Of a stretch of DNA of 64,000 bases, positions 44,166-57,389 are shown in pieces. The translations under genes were made by a program, and so were the position numbers. Location: assembly GCF_002101395.1 (NCBI RefSeq), contig NZ_CP019706.1, positions 1,116,001 through 1,180,000 of the forward strand, given 5' to 3'. This DNA is from Pantoea alhagi. Its GTDB lineage: Bacteria; Pseudomonadota; Gammaproteobacteria; Enterobacterales; Enterobacteriaceae. Positions within the stretch are counted from its first letter, which is position 1. Each line of letters starts with the position of its first letter. The notes below the pieces were generated by a model. That model saw nothing but the letters and a program-made list of their open reading frames with translations. It ran no database searches and was not told where the DNA came from.

Positions 44166-44285
44166 ATGCCTGGCAGTTCCCTACTCTCGCATGGGGAGAC
44201 CCCACACTACCATCGGCGCTACGGCGTTTCACTTCTGAGTTCGGCATGGGGTCAGGTGGGACCACCGCGCTCTTGCCGCCAGGCA
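44166..44285 (-). rRNA. rrf: 5S ribosomal RNA, distal copy
   Basis: A 120-base 5S rRNA gene with the E. coli ends (TGCCTGGCGGC at the 5' end and CTGCCAGGCAT at the 3' end). It is the last gene of the operon, after tRNA-Thr, the arrangement of E. coli rrnD. It differs from the proximal copy at three bases (44199, 44221 and 44274; RNA positions 87, 65 and 12), each time with A rather than G in the RNA. Confidence 0.97.
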
Positions 44286-44369
44286 AATCTTTTTATAAGT
44301 TGTCTAAGACGACTTATTTAAACTGTTGCTTTTTAAGCATGGGCCACATTACTGCCGCCCTGATAAAAC

Positions 44370-44445
44370 TGGTGCTGATACCCAGAGTCGAACTGGGGAC
44401 CTCACCCTTACCAAGGGTGCGCTCTACCAACTGAGCCATATCAGC
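44370..44445 (-). tRNA. thrV: tRNA-Thr (anticodon GGT)
   Basis: A 76-base tRNA identical in layout to E. coli thrV: seven-base-pair acceptor stem with GCTGATA at the 5' end, the anticodon GGT (44410-44412 on the plus strand as ACC), T-loop GTTCGAC and encoded CCA. It lies between two 5S genes. Confidence 0.97.
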
Positions 44446-44457
44446 ACACTAAATTTG

Positions 44458-44577
44458 ATGCCTGGCAGTTCCCTACTCTCGCATGGGGAGGCCCCACACT
44501 ACCATCGGCGCTGCGGCGTTTCACTTCTGAGTTCGGCATGGGGTCAGGTGGGACCACCGCGCTCTCGCCGCCAGGCA
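44458..44577 (-). rRNA. rrf: 5S ribosomal RNA, proximal copy
   Basis: A 120-base 5S rRNA gene with the standard ends, transcribed directly after the 23S gene and before tRNA-Thr. It has G where the distal copy has A at RNA positions 12, 65 and 87. Confidence 0.97.
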
Positions 44578-44672
44578 AATTCTGTTTCCGCACGCCGCCC
44601 GCAGGGCCACGCACGCATATCCGTCAACAAGGCTGAAAATACTCTCAGTTCCCAAAACGCTTCCGGCGTTGT

Positions 44673-47577
<2,905 letters not shown>

Positions 47578-47681
47578 TCACAACCCGCAAGCGTCTTGCG
47601 ACACTCGTGAGTGCGAGAATTGAGAGAATCGTGAACAACAATAAAGTTGTTCCGTTTTCAATTTTCAGCTTGTTTCCGGAT

Positions 47682-47693
47682 TGTTAAAGAGCA
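47682..47693 (-). promoter_or_regulatory. boxA in the 16S-23S spacer
   Basis: TGCTCTTTAACA on the minus strand is the rRNA antitermination boxA (NusB-S10 target), about 105 bases before the 23S 5' end. Confidence 0.8.
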
Positions 47694-47749
47694 AAACTTC
47701 ACAGTACATTCGCAAATGCACTCTGGAGTGTTCATCAACCAGCGGTTGA

Positions 47750-47825
47750 TGGTGGAGCTAAGCGGGATCGAACCGCTGACCTCCTGCGTGCAAGGCAGGC
47801 GCTCTCCCAGCTGAGCTATAGCCCC
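47750..47825 (-). tRNA. alaT: tRNA-Ala (anticodon TGC)
   Basis: A 76-base tRNA with acceptor stem GGGGCTA, anticodon TGC (47790-47792), T-loop GTTCGAT and encoded CCA. It is the second spacer tRNA, downstream of tRNA-Ile, as in E. coli rrnA, rrnD and rrnH. Confidence 0.97.
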
Positions 47826-47854
47826 AGATGTGTTGTAAAACCCGCGAAGAACCG

Positions 47855-47937
47855 AAATTCTTTTTCAGGCAAGGCGTACGTTCGGGAAGTTTACTGTGGT
47901 AAACGACCGGGCGTATAACGCAGCTTGAGAAAGAATT

Positions 47938-47938
<1 letters not shown>
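47855..47938 (-). repeat. long imperfect inverted repeat between the spacer tRNAs
   Basis: The 112-base gap between tRNA-Ala and tRNA-Ile holds an 84-base imperfect hairpin: a base of nine perfect pairs (AAATTCTTT with AAAGAATTT), a mixed middle and a five-base-pair tip (GTTTA with TAAAC). The right arm reaches the tRNA-Ile 3' end. The E. coli Ile-Ala gap is only about 40 bases as I recall, so this looks like an inserted spacer block, and it could be an RNase III or processing element. Confidence 0.65.
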
Positions 47939-48014
<76 letters not shown>

Positions 48015-48086
48015 GCCGGGGTTTTACTGCTCATTACTTCTATCAGACAATCTGTGTGAGCACTTCACGGTCGGGATTCAGCATGG

Positions 48087-49628
<1,542 letters not shown>

Positions 49629-49747
49629 AAAAGTCTGATGCTCGAGAAAAACGTCGTAATGAATTACGTGTTCACTCTGAGACTTGATACTGCAATAGTT
49701 TTTGCGATATCCCGTCCGTGAGTGCCCACACAGATTGTCTGATAAAT

Positions 49748-49759
49748 TGTTAAAGAGCA
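49748..49759 (-). promoter_or_regulatory. boxA of the rRNA leader
   Basis: TGCTCTTTAACA on the minus strand, followed by the conserved leader ATTTATCAGACAATCTGTGT. It recruits the NusB-S10 antitermination complex. Confidence 0.85.
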
Positions 49760-49798
49760 GTGCGACCGGCGCTTCGTGCCGTTGTCGCGAGGTGGCGT

Positions 49799-49826
49799 AT
49801 ATTACGCTTTCCTCTTTCAGAGTCAA
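49799..49826 (-). promoter_or_regulatory. rRNA promoter P2
   Basis: On the minus strand a TTGACT -35 (49821-49826) and a TAATAT -10 (49799-49804) with 16-base spacing, the same elements as E. coli rrn P2. Confidence 0.85.
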
Positions 49827-49922
49827 CCCCTTTTTTCAGAAGTTTTTCTCCGGCGATTCAGACTTCGCTGAACCGCTCAACACCGCGTGGCGTAAGCCGT
49901 TGTGCCGTGTCGATGGAGGCGC

Positions 49923-49972
49923 ATTATAGGGATCCGAATTCATTGCACAAGCCTTTTTTCGATCTTTTTTGC
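49923..49972 (-). promoter_or_regulatory. rRNA promoter P1 with UP element
   Basis: On the minus strand a TTGTGC -35 (49945-49950), a TATAAT -10 (49923-49928), 16-base spacing and the GC-rich discriminator GCGCCTCC, as in E. coli rrnD P1. Immediately upstream (49951-49972) is an A-rich UP element (CAAAAAAGATCGAAAAAAGG). Fis sites are expected further upstream (49973-50100), but I did not assign them. Confidence 0.88.
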
Positions 49973-50100
49973 CGGTTGCTGACTTTTCATTCTTTTCGCT
50001 GTGATCTTATGCGATCGGCTTAAAATTACCGCACAATATCAAAGATGGTTTCATCTCTTATTCGCTACGCTGCATGACCTCACATCAAAGGAGCAATATC

Positions 50101-50670
50101 ATGACTACTGCTTTACGTCCTTATAAGCATTTTTTTCCCCGTACAGGTAATCGTGTGATGGTTGATGCCACCAGCGTAGTCGTTGGTGATGTAACGCTGG
50201 AAGATGATGTCAGTATCTGGCCATTAGTGGCGATACGGGGAGATGTGAATAGCGTGGTTATCGGTAAACGCAGCAATATTCAGGATGGCAGCGTTTTACA
50301 TGTGACGCATAAATCAGCCGCACGTCCGGAAGGCTTTCCTCTTATCATCGGAGAAGATGTGACGGTCGGTCACAAAGCGATGTTGCATGGCTGCACTATT
50401 GGCAACCGTGTGCTGGTTGGCATGGGTTCGATTCTTTTAGATGGTGTGATAGTAGAAGATGACGTGATGATCGGCGCAGGCAGCCTGGTCCCGCCAGGTA
50501 AGCGACTCGAAAAAGGCTACCTCTATCTTGGCAGCCCGGTTAAACAAATCCGCCCGCTAAATGAAAAAGAGATCGAAGGGTTACGCTATTCCGCAAACAA
50601 TTATGTCACCTGGAAAGATGACTATCTGGATCAGGAAAGCCAGATCCAGCCCTCATCATCTTCTTTATGA
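50101..50670 (+). CDS. yrdA: gamma carbonic anhydrase-like protein YrdA
   Basis: A 189-residue left-handed beta-helix protein (E. coli YrdA is 184) with hexapeptide repeats (VVIGKRSNIQDGSVLHVTHK, VTVGHKAMLHGCTI). The three His residues that bind metal in gamma-class carbonic anhydrases appear in SVLHVTH, VGHKAML and MLHGCTI. Carbonic anhydrase activity is not proven for YrdA. The ATG at 50101 has an AGGAG ribosome site. Its 3' end overlaps yrdB by 40 bases tail to tail. Confidence 0.95.
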   Translation: MTTALRPYKHFFPRTGNRVMVDATSVVVGDVTLEDDVSIWPLVAIRGDVNSVVIGKRSNIQDGSVLHVTHKSAARPEGFPLIIGEDVTVGHKAMLHGCTIGNRVLVGMGSILLDGVIVEDDVMIGAGSLVPPGKRLEKGYLYLGSPVKQIRPLNEKEIEGLRYSANNYVTWKDDYLDQESQIQPSSSSL

Positions 50671-50879
50671 GCTTCTATTAGCTCTTGCGCCTGATCTTCC
50701 AGATCCCAGCGGTTAGCACGGAAAAGATCCAGCGGTTCGCCTTTGCCGAACCGCTGGCAAAGTAGCTCCCCTTTAATTGCACAGGTTAATTGAAAGCCGT
50801 TCACCATGGCGGGAAAACAGACGGCCCGGCGTGTCTCATTCCACTCTTCTCTGTCGGGAAACTGAATCGCCTGATTCAT
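50631..50879 (-). CDS. yrdB: conserved protein YrdB
   Basis: An 82-residue protein of the YrdB/DUF1488 family (E. coli YrdB is about 85), function unknown. It begins MNQAIQFPDREEWNETR and contains VCFPAMVNGFQLTCAI. It is the last gene of the dprA-smg-yrdD-tsaC-aroE-yrdB unit and its start overlaps the aroE stop by 4 bases. Its 3' end overlaps yrdA. Confidence 0.92.
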   Translation of the reverse strand: MNQAIQFPDREEWNETRRAVCFPAMVNGFQLTCAIKGELLCQRFGKGEPLDLFRANRWDLEDQAQELIEAHKEDDEGWIWLS

Positions 50880-51694
50880 GATGCCAACTCCGCCTGCAAG
50901 CGACTCAGTACTGGCGCGACGTCCGGTAATATGCCATGCCAAAGCAGGAAAGCATGTGCCGCCTGCCCCACCAACATGCCTATTCCATCTGCCGTAGCCG
51001 TTGCGCCTGCGTGCTGACACCAGTTCAGGAAAGGTGTCGCTGCCTGCTGATAAAACATATCGTAGCAGCGCGTGCCGGGAGTAATGAGTGAAGCGGGCAG
51101 CGCCGGGACAGCACCATCAACGCCACTGGAGGTAGCATTGATAATCAGATCAAACTTTTTGCCTGCCAACTCCGTCATGGCTAACGCTTCAATTTCGCCG
51201 GTATGTGCAAAAATAGCGGCCAGCTCGTTGGCTCGTGCTGGAGTGCGATTTGTTAATGTCAGAGAGCATCCAAAGGAAAGCAAGGGCAAAATGACGCCGC
51301 GCGCCGCGCCGCCAGCGCCCACTAACAGAATATTATCGCCAGGCTTAATAAAAGATAATCGTTCCAGATCGCTCAATAAACCGATCCCGTCAGTATTATC
51401 TCCCACTAATTTTCCATCCTGACGCATGTATAAGGTATTGACGGCCCCCGCCAACGCTGCCCGCTCCGTTAGCACATCAGCAAGCTCATAAGCCTGCTGC
51501 TTAAACGGTAACGTCACATTGGCTCCCTTCCCGCCCTGGCGTAAGAAGTCATGCAAACTTGCAGCAAAGCTATCGAGCGGTGCGAGCAATCTCCCATAAC
51601 GATGCTCAATGCCCGTCTGTTTCGCAAATTCATGGTGGATCAAAGGCGACTTGCTGTGAGCAATCGGGTTGCCAATAACCACGAAGTTATCCAT
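50876..51694 (-). CDS. aroE: shikimate dehydrogenase (NADP-dependent)
   Basis: A 272-residue enzyme (E. coli 272) that reduces 3-dehydroshikimate to shikimate. The shikimate-binding N-terminus has NPIAHSKSPLIHHEFA, the catalytic Lys is in GANVTLPFKQQAYELAD near residue 65, and the NADP Rossmann motif GAGGAARGVILPLL is near 126. It is coupled to yrdB by a 4-base overlap and starts 3 bases after tsaC. It and aroQ (31,391) are two shikimate-pathway genes in the window, in separate operons. Confidence 0.98.
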   Translation of the reverse strand: MDNFVVIGNPIAHSKSPLIHHEFAKQTGIEHRYGRLLAPLDSFAASLHDFLRQGGKGANVTLPFKQQAYELADVLTERAALAGAVNTLYMRQDGKLVGDNTDGIGLLSDLERLSFIKPGDNILLVGAGGAARGVILPLLSFGCSLTLTNRTPARANELAAIFAHTGEIEALAMTELAGKKFDLIINATSSGVDGAVPALPASLITPGTRCYDMFYQQAATPFLNWCQHAGATATADGIGMLVGQAAHAFLLWHGILPDVAPVLSRLQAELAS

Positions 51695-51697
51695 ATC

Positions 51698-52288
51698 CTA
51701 TCCCTGACGAATAATATCGCCGCTGATAATATCGCGAATCTCAGAAGGATTAAGCCGGCCACCGGTTTCACCCTGTAATACAGGAAAACTATCGCCAAAC
51801 TGCTGCACAACTTCTGTAACGTTACGGCAAGGAGGCTGGCCGCTCAGGTTAGCACTGGTTGAAACCAGAGGTTTACCAAACTGACGGCAAAGTTCCTGTA
51901 CTGCAGGATGATCGCTGACCCGTACCGCCAGCGTATCGAAACGCCCTGTTAACCAGCGTGGCGTATGCGGTAGCGCTGGCAATACCCAGGTTACCGGGCC
52001 AGGCCAGGAGGCAAACATTTTTTCGCGCTGCGTGACAGAAAGTTCATGGTCGGCAATATAGGGCATAAGCTGCTGATAATCAGCGGCAATTAAAATTAAC
52101 CCTTTCTCTACCGGACGCTGCTTGAACGCCAGTAACTGCATAACGGCTTCTTCACTGTCCGGATCGCAACCCAGACCAAATACCGCCTCTGTGGGATAGG
52201 CAATAACCGCTTGCTGCTGAAGTTGTTCAACACACCAGCCAACTGTTCCGGGAATGATTTCTTTATTCACTTCTGTTTCCTGCATCAA
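51698..52288 (-). CDS. tsaC: threonylcarbamoyl-AMP synthase TsaC
   Basis: A 196-residue YrdC-family enzyme (E. coli TsaC is 190). Motifs: YPTEAVFGLGCDP, KQRPVEKGLILIA and STSANLSGQPPCR. It makes L-threonylcarbamoyladenylate from threonine, bicarbonate and ATP for the t6A modification of tRNAs that read ANN codons. The N-terminus overlaps the yrdD 3' end by 26 bases (or by 23 if the second Met is used), indicating coupled translation. Confidence 0.96.
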   Translation of the reverse strand: MMQETEVNKEIIPGTVGWCVEQLQQQAVIAYPTEAVFGLGCDPDSEEAVMQLLAFKQRPVEKGLILIAADYQQLMPYIADHELSVTQREKMFASWPGPVTWVLPALPHTPRWLTGRFDTLAVRVSDHPAVQELCRQFGKPLVSTSANLSGQPPCRNVTEVVQQFGDSFPVLQGETGGRLNPSEIRDIISGDIIRQG

Positions 52289-52817
52289 CGGGTTTACCGC
52301 ACGCTTTGCTGGCGCAAAAACGTTTCAAACCTTGTGCTGTCTTTTTTTCGATTAATAAGGGGAAATGACAATACAGGCACGTTCCCTCTTTTGGCGTGAA
52401 ATTCACTGCAAACTGGCAATCAGGATAACGATCGCAGGCGTGAAAACTCTTACCAAAACGCGAACGCCGTTGTACCAGATGCCCTTGCTCGCACTGTGGG
52501 CAAGCAATAGAGGTTTCATCTGGGCGATCGATCACTTCAGTATGCTCACATTCAGGATAGCGGCTACAGCCGATAAACATGCCATAACGCCCCTGCCGTA
52601 ATACCAGATCAGCCTGGCACAGCGGACAGTGTTGCCCTTCCAGAACTTTAACAATATGCCCATCCGTCTGATTTTTCAGGGGGCGGACATAGTCACACTC
52701 TGGGTAATGTGAACAGCCAAGAAAAGGACCATGCTTTCCGGAGCGAATAACAAGATTTGCCCCACAGGTGGGGCAGGATTCATGTTTTCGCACTGTGAAA
52801 AGTGCTGGTTTACTCAT
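52263..52817 (-). CDS. yrdD: topoisomerase-type C4 zinc-finger protein YrdD
   Basis: A 184-residue protein built from about four C4 zinc-finger modules of the kind at the C-terminus of topoisomerase I: CPTCGANLV, CPLCQADLV, CPQCEQGHLV and CLYCHFPLL, each with a second Cys pair or close equivalent. It lacks any topoisomerase catalytic domain and probably binds DNA or nucleic acid; its role is not known. It lies between smg (24 bases) and tsaC (overlap) as in E. coli. Confidence 0.92.
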   Translation of the reverse strand: MSKPALFTVRKHESCPTCGANLVIRSGKHGPFLGCSHYPECDYVRPLKNQTDGHIVKVLEGQHCPLCQADLVLRQGRYGMFIGCSRYPECEHTEVIDRPDETSIACPQCEQGHLVQRRSRFGKSFHACDRYPDCQFAVNFTPKEGTCLYCHFPLLIEKKTAQGLKRFCASKACGKPVDAGNRSE

Positions 52818-52841
52818 TCTGTTATGTCACTGTGAAACAAC

Positions 52842-53315
52842 TCAGTGCAGCATTCCTTCATTGACGTCGAAAAGTAACTCTTCCATTTGCTGATAAGCAT
52901 TTTCACATCCTGGAATGTTGAACAGCACCATCAGCACCACCCATTTAAGATCATCCAGATCAAATTCAAACGTATCCAGGGCCATAACCCGTTCGATAAC
53001 CATCTCACGCGTCTCCAGGTTCAAAACCTGAATCTGCTCCAGAAACAGAATGAAGCCGCGGCAGCTGGCATCAAGGCGCTGACTCTCTTCCTCTGTATAG
53101 ATACGCATTGAGAGCGGATCGGTGGTAAGCAGTATCGGAGCGACAAGCCCGTCCTGATAGTCTGCTAATTTTTCCAACCAGTTCAACGCATTATTGATAT
53201 CGTCACGATGAAAACCAGCATCAGCCAGATCATCAGTCAGTTTATCCTGGTCAACGCGCATCTCTGCTTCGCTGTGGATATAAGTTTCAAACAAGTACAT
53301 TAGTACGTCGAACAT
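52842..53315 (-). CDS. smg: conserved protein Smg
   Basis: A 157-residue acidic cytosolic protein (E. coli length) of the Smg/DUF494 family with the start MFDVLMYLFETYIHSEAEM and the ending NAYQQMEELLFDVNEGMLH. The function is unknown; the gene is conserved next to dprA. It overlaps the dprA 3' end by 29 bases. Confidence 0.95.
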   Translation of the reverse strand: MFDVLMYLFETYIHSEAEMRVDQDKLTDDLADAGFHRDDINNALNWLEKLADYQDGLVAPILLTTDPLSMRIYTEEESQRLDASCRGFILFLEQIQVLNLETREMVIERVMALDTFEFDLDDLKWVVLMVLFNIPGCENAYQQMEELLFDVNEGMLH

Positions 53316-54411
53316 GGCATGCCCTCCTCAATCGGACATAGCCGCCGGGTACAGCTGCGATCCATCCTGCTAACTCCAGCTCAAGCAGTTTAGCTATGAT
53401 GGCTGGCACAGGTTGGCCGGCACGTTCAGCGACGACGTCAACAGGTGTAACCTCATCTCCTACGTTAGCCAACACCTCGGCAAATGGCAATGGACCATCA
53501 GCATTGTCTGAAGAATTAATTGTATTCTGCGCGGAAAGCGGTAGCCACTGTAGCTCACTGTTGATCTGTTCAAGAATATTATTGGGATGGGCCACTAATA
53601 ACGCACCCTGCTGAATAAGCCAGTGCCCTCCCGCGCTAACGTCACTTCCCAGGGGGCCTGGCAAGGCATAAACCTCCCTGTTTTGCTCCAGCGCATAGCG
53701 TGCCGTAACCAACGAGCCACTCTTAAGTGAAGCCTCAACCACCAGAACGCCCAGGCTAAGGCCGCTGATGATACGGTTACGACGTGGAAAGTTATACGCA
53801 TGCGGTAGGGTATTCAGCGGAAACTCGGACACCAGCGCGCCACCAGCCATAACAATCTCATCCGCGAGTCGTTGATGATTAGCCGGATACAGTTGTTCCA
53901 GTCCGCTTCCCAGCACAGCGACCGTTTTGCCTTTTACCGTTAAGGCGGCGCGATGGGCTACGGCATCAATTCCGCGTGCCAGACCGCTGGTGATGGTCAG
54001 CCCGCTTGCGGCCAGGATTTGAGTAAAATAATCCCCCCATTGCCGACCATAATGTGAAGCGTTGCGGCTACCCACTACTGCCAGCTGTGGTGTAGCAAGG
54101 AGATGCGGATCGCCGCGCAGCATTAAGACTGCGGGATAGCGCGCAACGTTTTTTAACAGGGGCGGGAACAAGGCATCCTCAGCCGTAATGAGATGATGAT
54201 CCGGCTGTTCAAGCCAACGCACTGCCTGTTCGAGAACGGGTTCGGGCACTGACTGAAACGCCTCAATCTGTATGGCGTCGAAGCCTGCTGCGATATAATT
54301 TTGCGGTTCGTTATGGCCGCCGTGACTTAACAATTTTGCGGCTCTTAGCATTTTTTCGCCGCACAGCCCTTTTACGTTCATCAGGCGTAACCACACTTCT
54401 TCTGAAGTCAT
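53287..54411 (-). CDS. dprA: DNA processing protein DprA (Smf)
   Basis: A 374-residue protein, the E. coli length. It has a helix-hairpin-helix-like N-terminus (about 1-80), the Rossmann-type core with GSRNASHYG and SGLARGIDAVAHRAAL (about 105-290), and a C-terminal winged helix (LANVGDEVTPVDVVAERAG). DprA loads RecA on incoming single-stranded DNA during transformation. The longer frame to 54474 is rejected because MTSEEVWLRLM is the family start. It is the first gene of its operon and divergent from def. Confidence 0.95.
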   Translation of the reverse strand: MTSEEVWLRLMNVKGLCGEKMLRAAKLLSHGGHNEPQNYIAAGFDAIQIEAFQSVPEPVLEQAVRWLEQPDHHLITAEDALFPPLLKNVARYPAVLMLRGDPHLLATPQLAVVGSRNASHYGRQWGDYFTQILAASGLTITSGLARGIDAVAHRAALTVKGKTVAVLGSGLEQLYPANHQRLADEIVMAGGALVSEFPLNTLPHAYNFPRRNRIISGLSLGVLVVEASLKSGSLVTARYALEQNREVYALPGPLGSDVSAGGHWLIQQGALLVAHPNNILEQINSELQWLPLSAQNTINSSDNADGPLPFAEVLANVGDEVTPVDVVAERAGQPVPAIIAKLLELELAGWIAAVPGGYVRLRRACHVRRTNVLV

Positions 54412-54538
54412 TTCGTATTCCCTGTCAATGTGCGCCAGTAGCCGCTTTCCCTGGTGCGCAATGCTGTCAATCAAGGAGTGAAATGTCTACAATAAGAGGT
54501 AACGATGGTTACTTCTCTGAATACAGATCTGGAAAGTT

Positions 54539-55051
54539 ATGTCAGTTTTACAAGTATTACATTATCCCGACGATCGTCTGCGCATTGTCGCGAAACCGGT
54601 CGCAAAAGTGGATGCGGAAATCCAGCGCATTGTCGATGATATGTTCGAGACGATGTACGCTGAGGAAGGTATTGGCCTGGCAGCTACGCAGGTAGACATC
54701 CACCAGCGTATTATTGTTATTGACGTCTCCGAAAATCGTGATGAGCGTCTGGTGCTGATTAACCCTGAACTGCTGGAAGAAAGTGGTGAAACAGGCATTG
54801 AGGAAGGCTGCCTTTCTATTCCTGAACAGCGTGCGCTGGTTCCTCGTTCAGAGCGGGTAAAAATTCGCGCGCTGGATCGTGAAGGCAACACATTTGAACT
54901 GGAAGCGGATGGCCTGTTGGCAATTTGCATTCAGCATGAAATGGATCACCTGGTCGGGAAGCTGTTTATCGATTATCTCTCCCCGTTAAAACGCCAGCGT
55001 ATTCGCCAAAAACTGGAAAAGCTGGCTCGCCTTAATACCCGAGCCTCCTGA
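54539..55051 (+). CDS. def: peptide deformylase
   Basis: A 170-residue metalloenzyme that removes the formyl group from new proteins. The three motifs are present: GIGLAATQVD (residues 44-53), EEGCLSIPE with metal ligand Cys91, and QHEMDHLVG with ligands His133 and His137 and catalytic Glu134. It is the first gene of def-fmt-rsmB-trkA, divergent from dprA. Confidence 0.99.
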   Translation: MSVLQVLHYPDDRLRIVAKPVAKVDAEIQRIVDDMFETMYAEEGIGLAATQVDIHQRIIVIDVSENRDERLVLINPELLEESGETGIEEGCLSIPEQRALVPRSERVKIRALDREGNTFELEADGLLAICIQHEMDHLVGKLFIDYLSPLKRQRIRQKLEKLARLNTRAS

Positions 55052-55065
55052 CAGTAAGGAATAGC

Positions 55066-56013
55066 GTGTCCGAATCACTAAAAATAATTTTTGCCGGCAC
55101 CCCTGACTTTGCAGCGCGTCATCTTGCCGCGTTGCTTACGTCTGAGCATCAGGTAGTGGGTGTTTTTACCCAACCCGATCGCCCTGCCGGACGCGGTAAT
55201 AAACTCACGCCCAGCCCGGTTAAGCTCCTGGCTCAGCAACATCATCTTCCGGTATTCCAGCCGAAATCGCTCCGCCCGGCAGAAAGTCAGCAGCTTGTGG
55301 CCGATTTGCAGGCGGATGTGATGGTGGTGGTCGCCTATGGCTTGATCCTGCCGCAGGCGGTACTGGATATGCCACGCCTCGGCTGTATTAATGTTCATGG
55401 TTCTCTGCTTCCTCGCTGGCGCGGCGCGGCGCCCATTCAGCGTTCGCTTTGGGCTGGCGACAGCGAGACCGGCGTCACCATTATGCAAATGGATATTGGC
55501 CTGGATACCGGTGCTATGCTGCTGAAACTGGCATGCCCTATCACCGCTGCGGATACCAGCGCAACGCTGTATAGCCGGCTGGCGGAATTAGGCCCGCAAG
55601 GATTACTGGAAACGCTGACGCATTTAAGTCAGGGTAGCGCGCAGCCACAACCGCAGGATGAGGCTCTTGCCACTTACGCAGAGAAGCTCAGTAAAGAAGA
55701 AGCTCAGCTCGACTGGTCTCTTTCAGCCGCTCAGCTTGAACGCTGTATCCGCGCGTTTAATCCCTGGCCTGTTAGCTATTTTTACATTGAAGAGCAGCCG
55801 GTGAAGGTATGGCAGGCCAGCGTACTGCCGCATCAGGCGGGTTATCAGCCAGGCGAAATTGTACAGGCTGATAAAAATGGCATTCAGGTTGCCACCGCTG
55901 AAGGCATCTTAAATATCCAAATCCTGCAGCCTGCAGGTAAAAAAGCCATGTCGGCCCAGGATATCCTGAACTCACGCCGCGAGTGGTTTACGCCAGGAAC
56001 GCGCCTCGCCTGA
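55066..56013 (+). CDS. fmt: methionyl-tRNA formyltransferase
   Basis: A 315-residue enzyme (E. coli length) that formylates Met-tRNAfMet with 10-formyltetrahydrofolate. The conserved catalytic region is HGSLLPRWRGAAPIQ near residue 108 and GLDTGAML near residue 145; the C-terminal OB-like domain binds tRNA. The start is GTG at 55066, 14 bases after def with an AAGGA ribosome site. Confidence 0.98.
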   Translation: MSESLKIIFAGTPDFAARHLAALLTSEHQVVGVFTQPDRPAGRGNKLTPSPVKLLAQQHHLPVFQPKSLRPAESQQLVADLQADVMVVVAYGLILPQAVLDMPRLGCINVHGSLLPRWRGAAPIQRSLWAGDSETGVTIMQMDIGLDTGAMLLKLACPITAADTSATLYSRLAELGPQGLLETLTHLSQGSAQPQPQDEALATYAEKLSKEEAQLDWSLSAAQLERCIRAFNPWPVSYFYIEEQPVKVWQASVLPHQAGYQPGEIVQADKNGIQVATAEGILNIQILQPAGKKAMSAQDILNSRREWFTPGTRLA

Positions 56014-56060
56014 TTCACAGCCCGGTAATCACTCCGGGCCTGTTTATTGATGATCCAAAT

Positions 56061-57350
56061 ATGAAAAAAACGGTTAATCTCCGCAGTCTTGCGGCCCAAA
56101 CACTTGAGCGCGTGGTAGAACAGGGACAATCACTGAGCAACCTGCTGCCGGTGGCGCAGAAAAATCTCTCCGATAAAGATAGTGCGTTGTTACAGGAACT
56201 CTGTTTCGGCGTATTGCGCACGCTACCGCTTCTTGAAGCAGCGATTAAGCAGCTTATGTCTCGCCCGTTAACCGGTAAACAGCGCTCCCTGCATTTCCTG
56301 ATTATGGTCGGCCTGTATCAGCTGCTTTATACGCGTATCCCGGCTCACGCCGCGCTGGCTGAAACGGTTGAAGGCGCCACCGTATTGAAACGGCCCCAGA
56401 TGAAAGGCCTGATAAATGGCGTTTTGCGTGAGTTTCAGCGCCAGCAGCCCGATTTGATGACGCAGCTTGAGCAATCTCCACAGCGCTTTTTACATCCGGC
56501 CTGGCTGTTAAAACGTCTGCAACTGGCATGGCCAGAGCAATGGCAACAAATTGTGGAGGCGAATAATCAGCGTCCTCCAATGTGGCTGCGCGTTAATCGT
56601 CAGCATCATAGCCGTGAACAGTGGCTGGCATTGCTGCAGGAAAGCGGCAACAATGCGACACCTCATCCCGTTTATCCCGATGCTTTAATGTTAGAGGCCC
56701 CTACATCGGTAGGTCAGCTACCCGGTTTTGAGCGGGGTTGGGTCACGGTACAGGATGCTTCAGCTCAGGGCTGCGTTACCTGGCTTGCGCCACAAAATGG
56801 AGAGCGTATCCTTGATTTGTGCGCTGCGCCCGGCGGCAAGACTACCCATATTCTTGAAGCAGCGCCGGATGCGCACGTTATGGCTGTAGACATCGATGCG
56901 CAGCGATTGCAGCGTGTTTATGAAAATCTTAAGCGGCTGAATATGCAGGCAGAAGTAAAACAGGGCGATGGGCGCTTCCCGGATCAATGGTGCAACGATA
57001 CGCAGTTTGACCGCATTTTGCTGGATGCTCCCTGCTCTGCAACCGGCGTCATTCGTCGTCATCCTGATATTAAATGGTTACGGCGCGACCGTGATATATC
57101 CGAACTGGCCGCGCTGCAGCGCGAAATCCTGGATGCCATCTGGCCTCATCTGAAAGCTGGCGGCACGCTGGTTTATGCCACCTGCTCCATCCTGCCGGAA
57201 GAGAATCATTTGCAGATTGCAAGCTTCCTGGAGCGTCATCAGGATGCTGAACATATTCCACTTAGTGATGATTCAACCATCGGCCTGCAGTGTTTCCCGC
57301 ATCCACAGGATGGCGATGGATTCTTTTACGCTAAGCTAATAAAAAGATAA
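56061..57350 (+). CDS. rsmB: 16S rRNA (cytosine-967-C5)-methyltransferase RsmB
   Basis: A 429-residue enzyme, the E. coli length. The N-terminal NusB-like domain covers about 1-140; the SAM domain has motif I DLCAAPGGKTTHILE near residue 254, with the catalytic cysteines in DAPCSATGV and ATCSILPEEN. It methylates C967 of 16S rRNA. A longer in-frame start at 55983 would overlap fmt; MKKTVNLRSLAAQTLERVV fits the family. Confidence 0.97.
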   Translation: MKKTVNLRSLAAQTLERVVEQGQSLSNLLPVAQKNLSDKDSALLQELCFGVLRTLPLLEAAIKQLMSRPLTGKQRSLHFLIMVGLYQLLYTRIPAHAALAETVEGATVLKRPQMKGLINGVLREFQRQQPDLMTQLEQSPQRFLHPAWLLKRLQLAWPEQWQQIVEANNQRPPMWLRVNRQHHSREQWLALLQESGNNATPHPVYPDALMLEAPTSVGQLPGFERGWVTVQDASAQGCVTWLAPQNGERILDLCAAPGGKTTHILEAAPDAHVMAVDIDAQRLQRVYENLKRLNMQAEVKQGDGRFPDQWCNDTQFDRILLDAPCSATGVIRRHPDIKWLRRDRDISELAALQREILDAIWPHLKAGGTLVYATCSILPEENHLQIASFLERHQDAEHIPLSDDSTIGLQCFPHPQDGDGFFYAKLIKR

Positions 57351-57389
57351 CGTAGTATGCGCTGCGACAACCTATAAGTTGAAACAACG

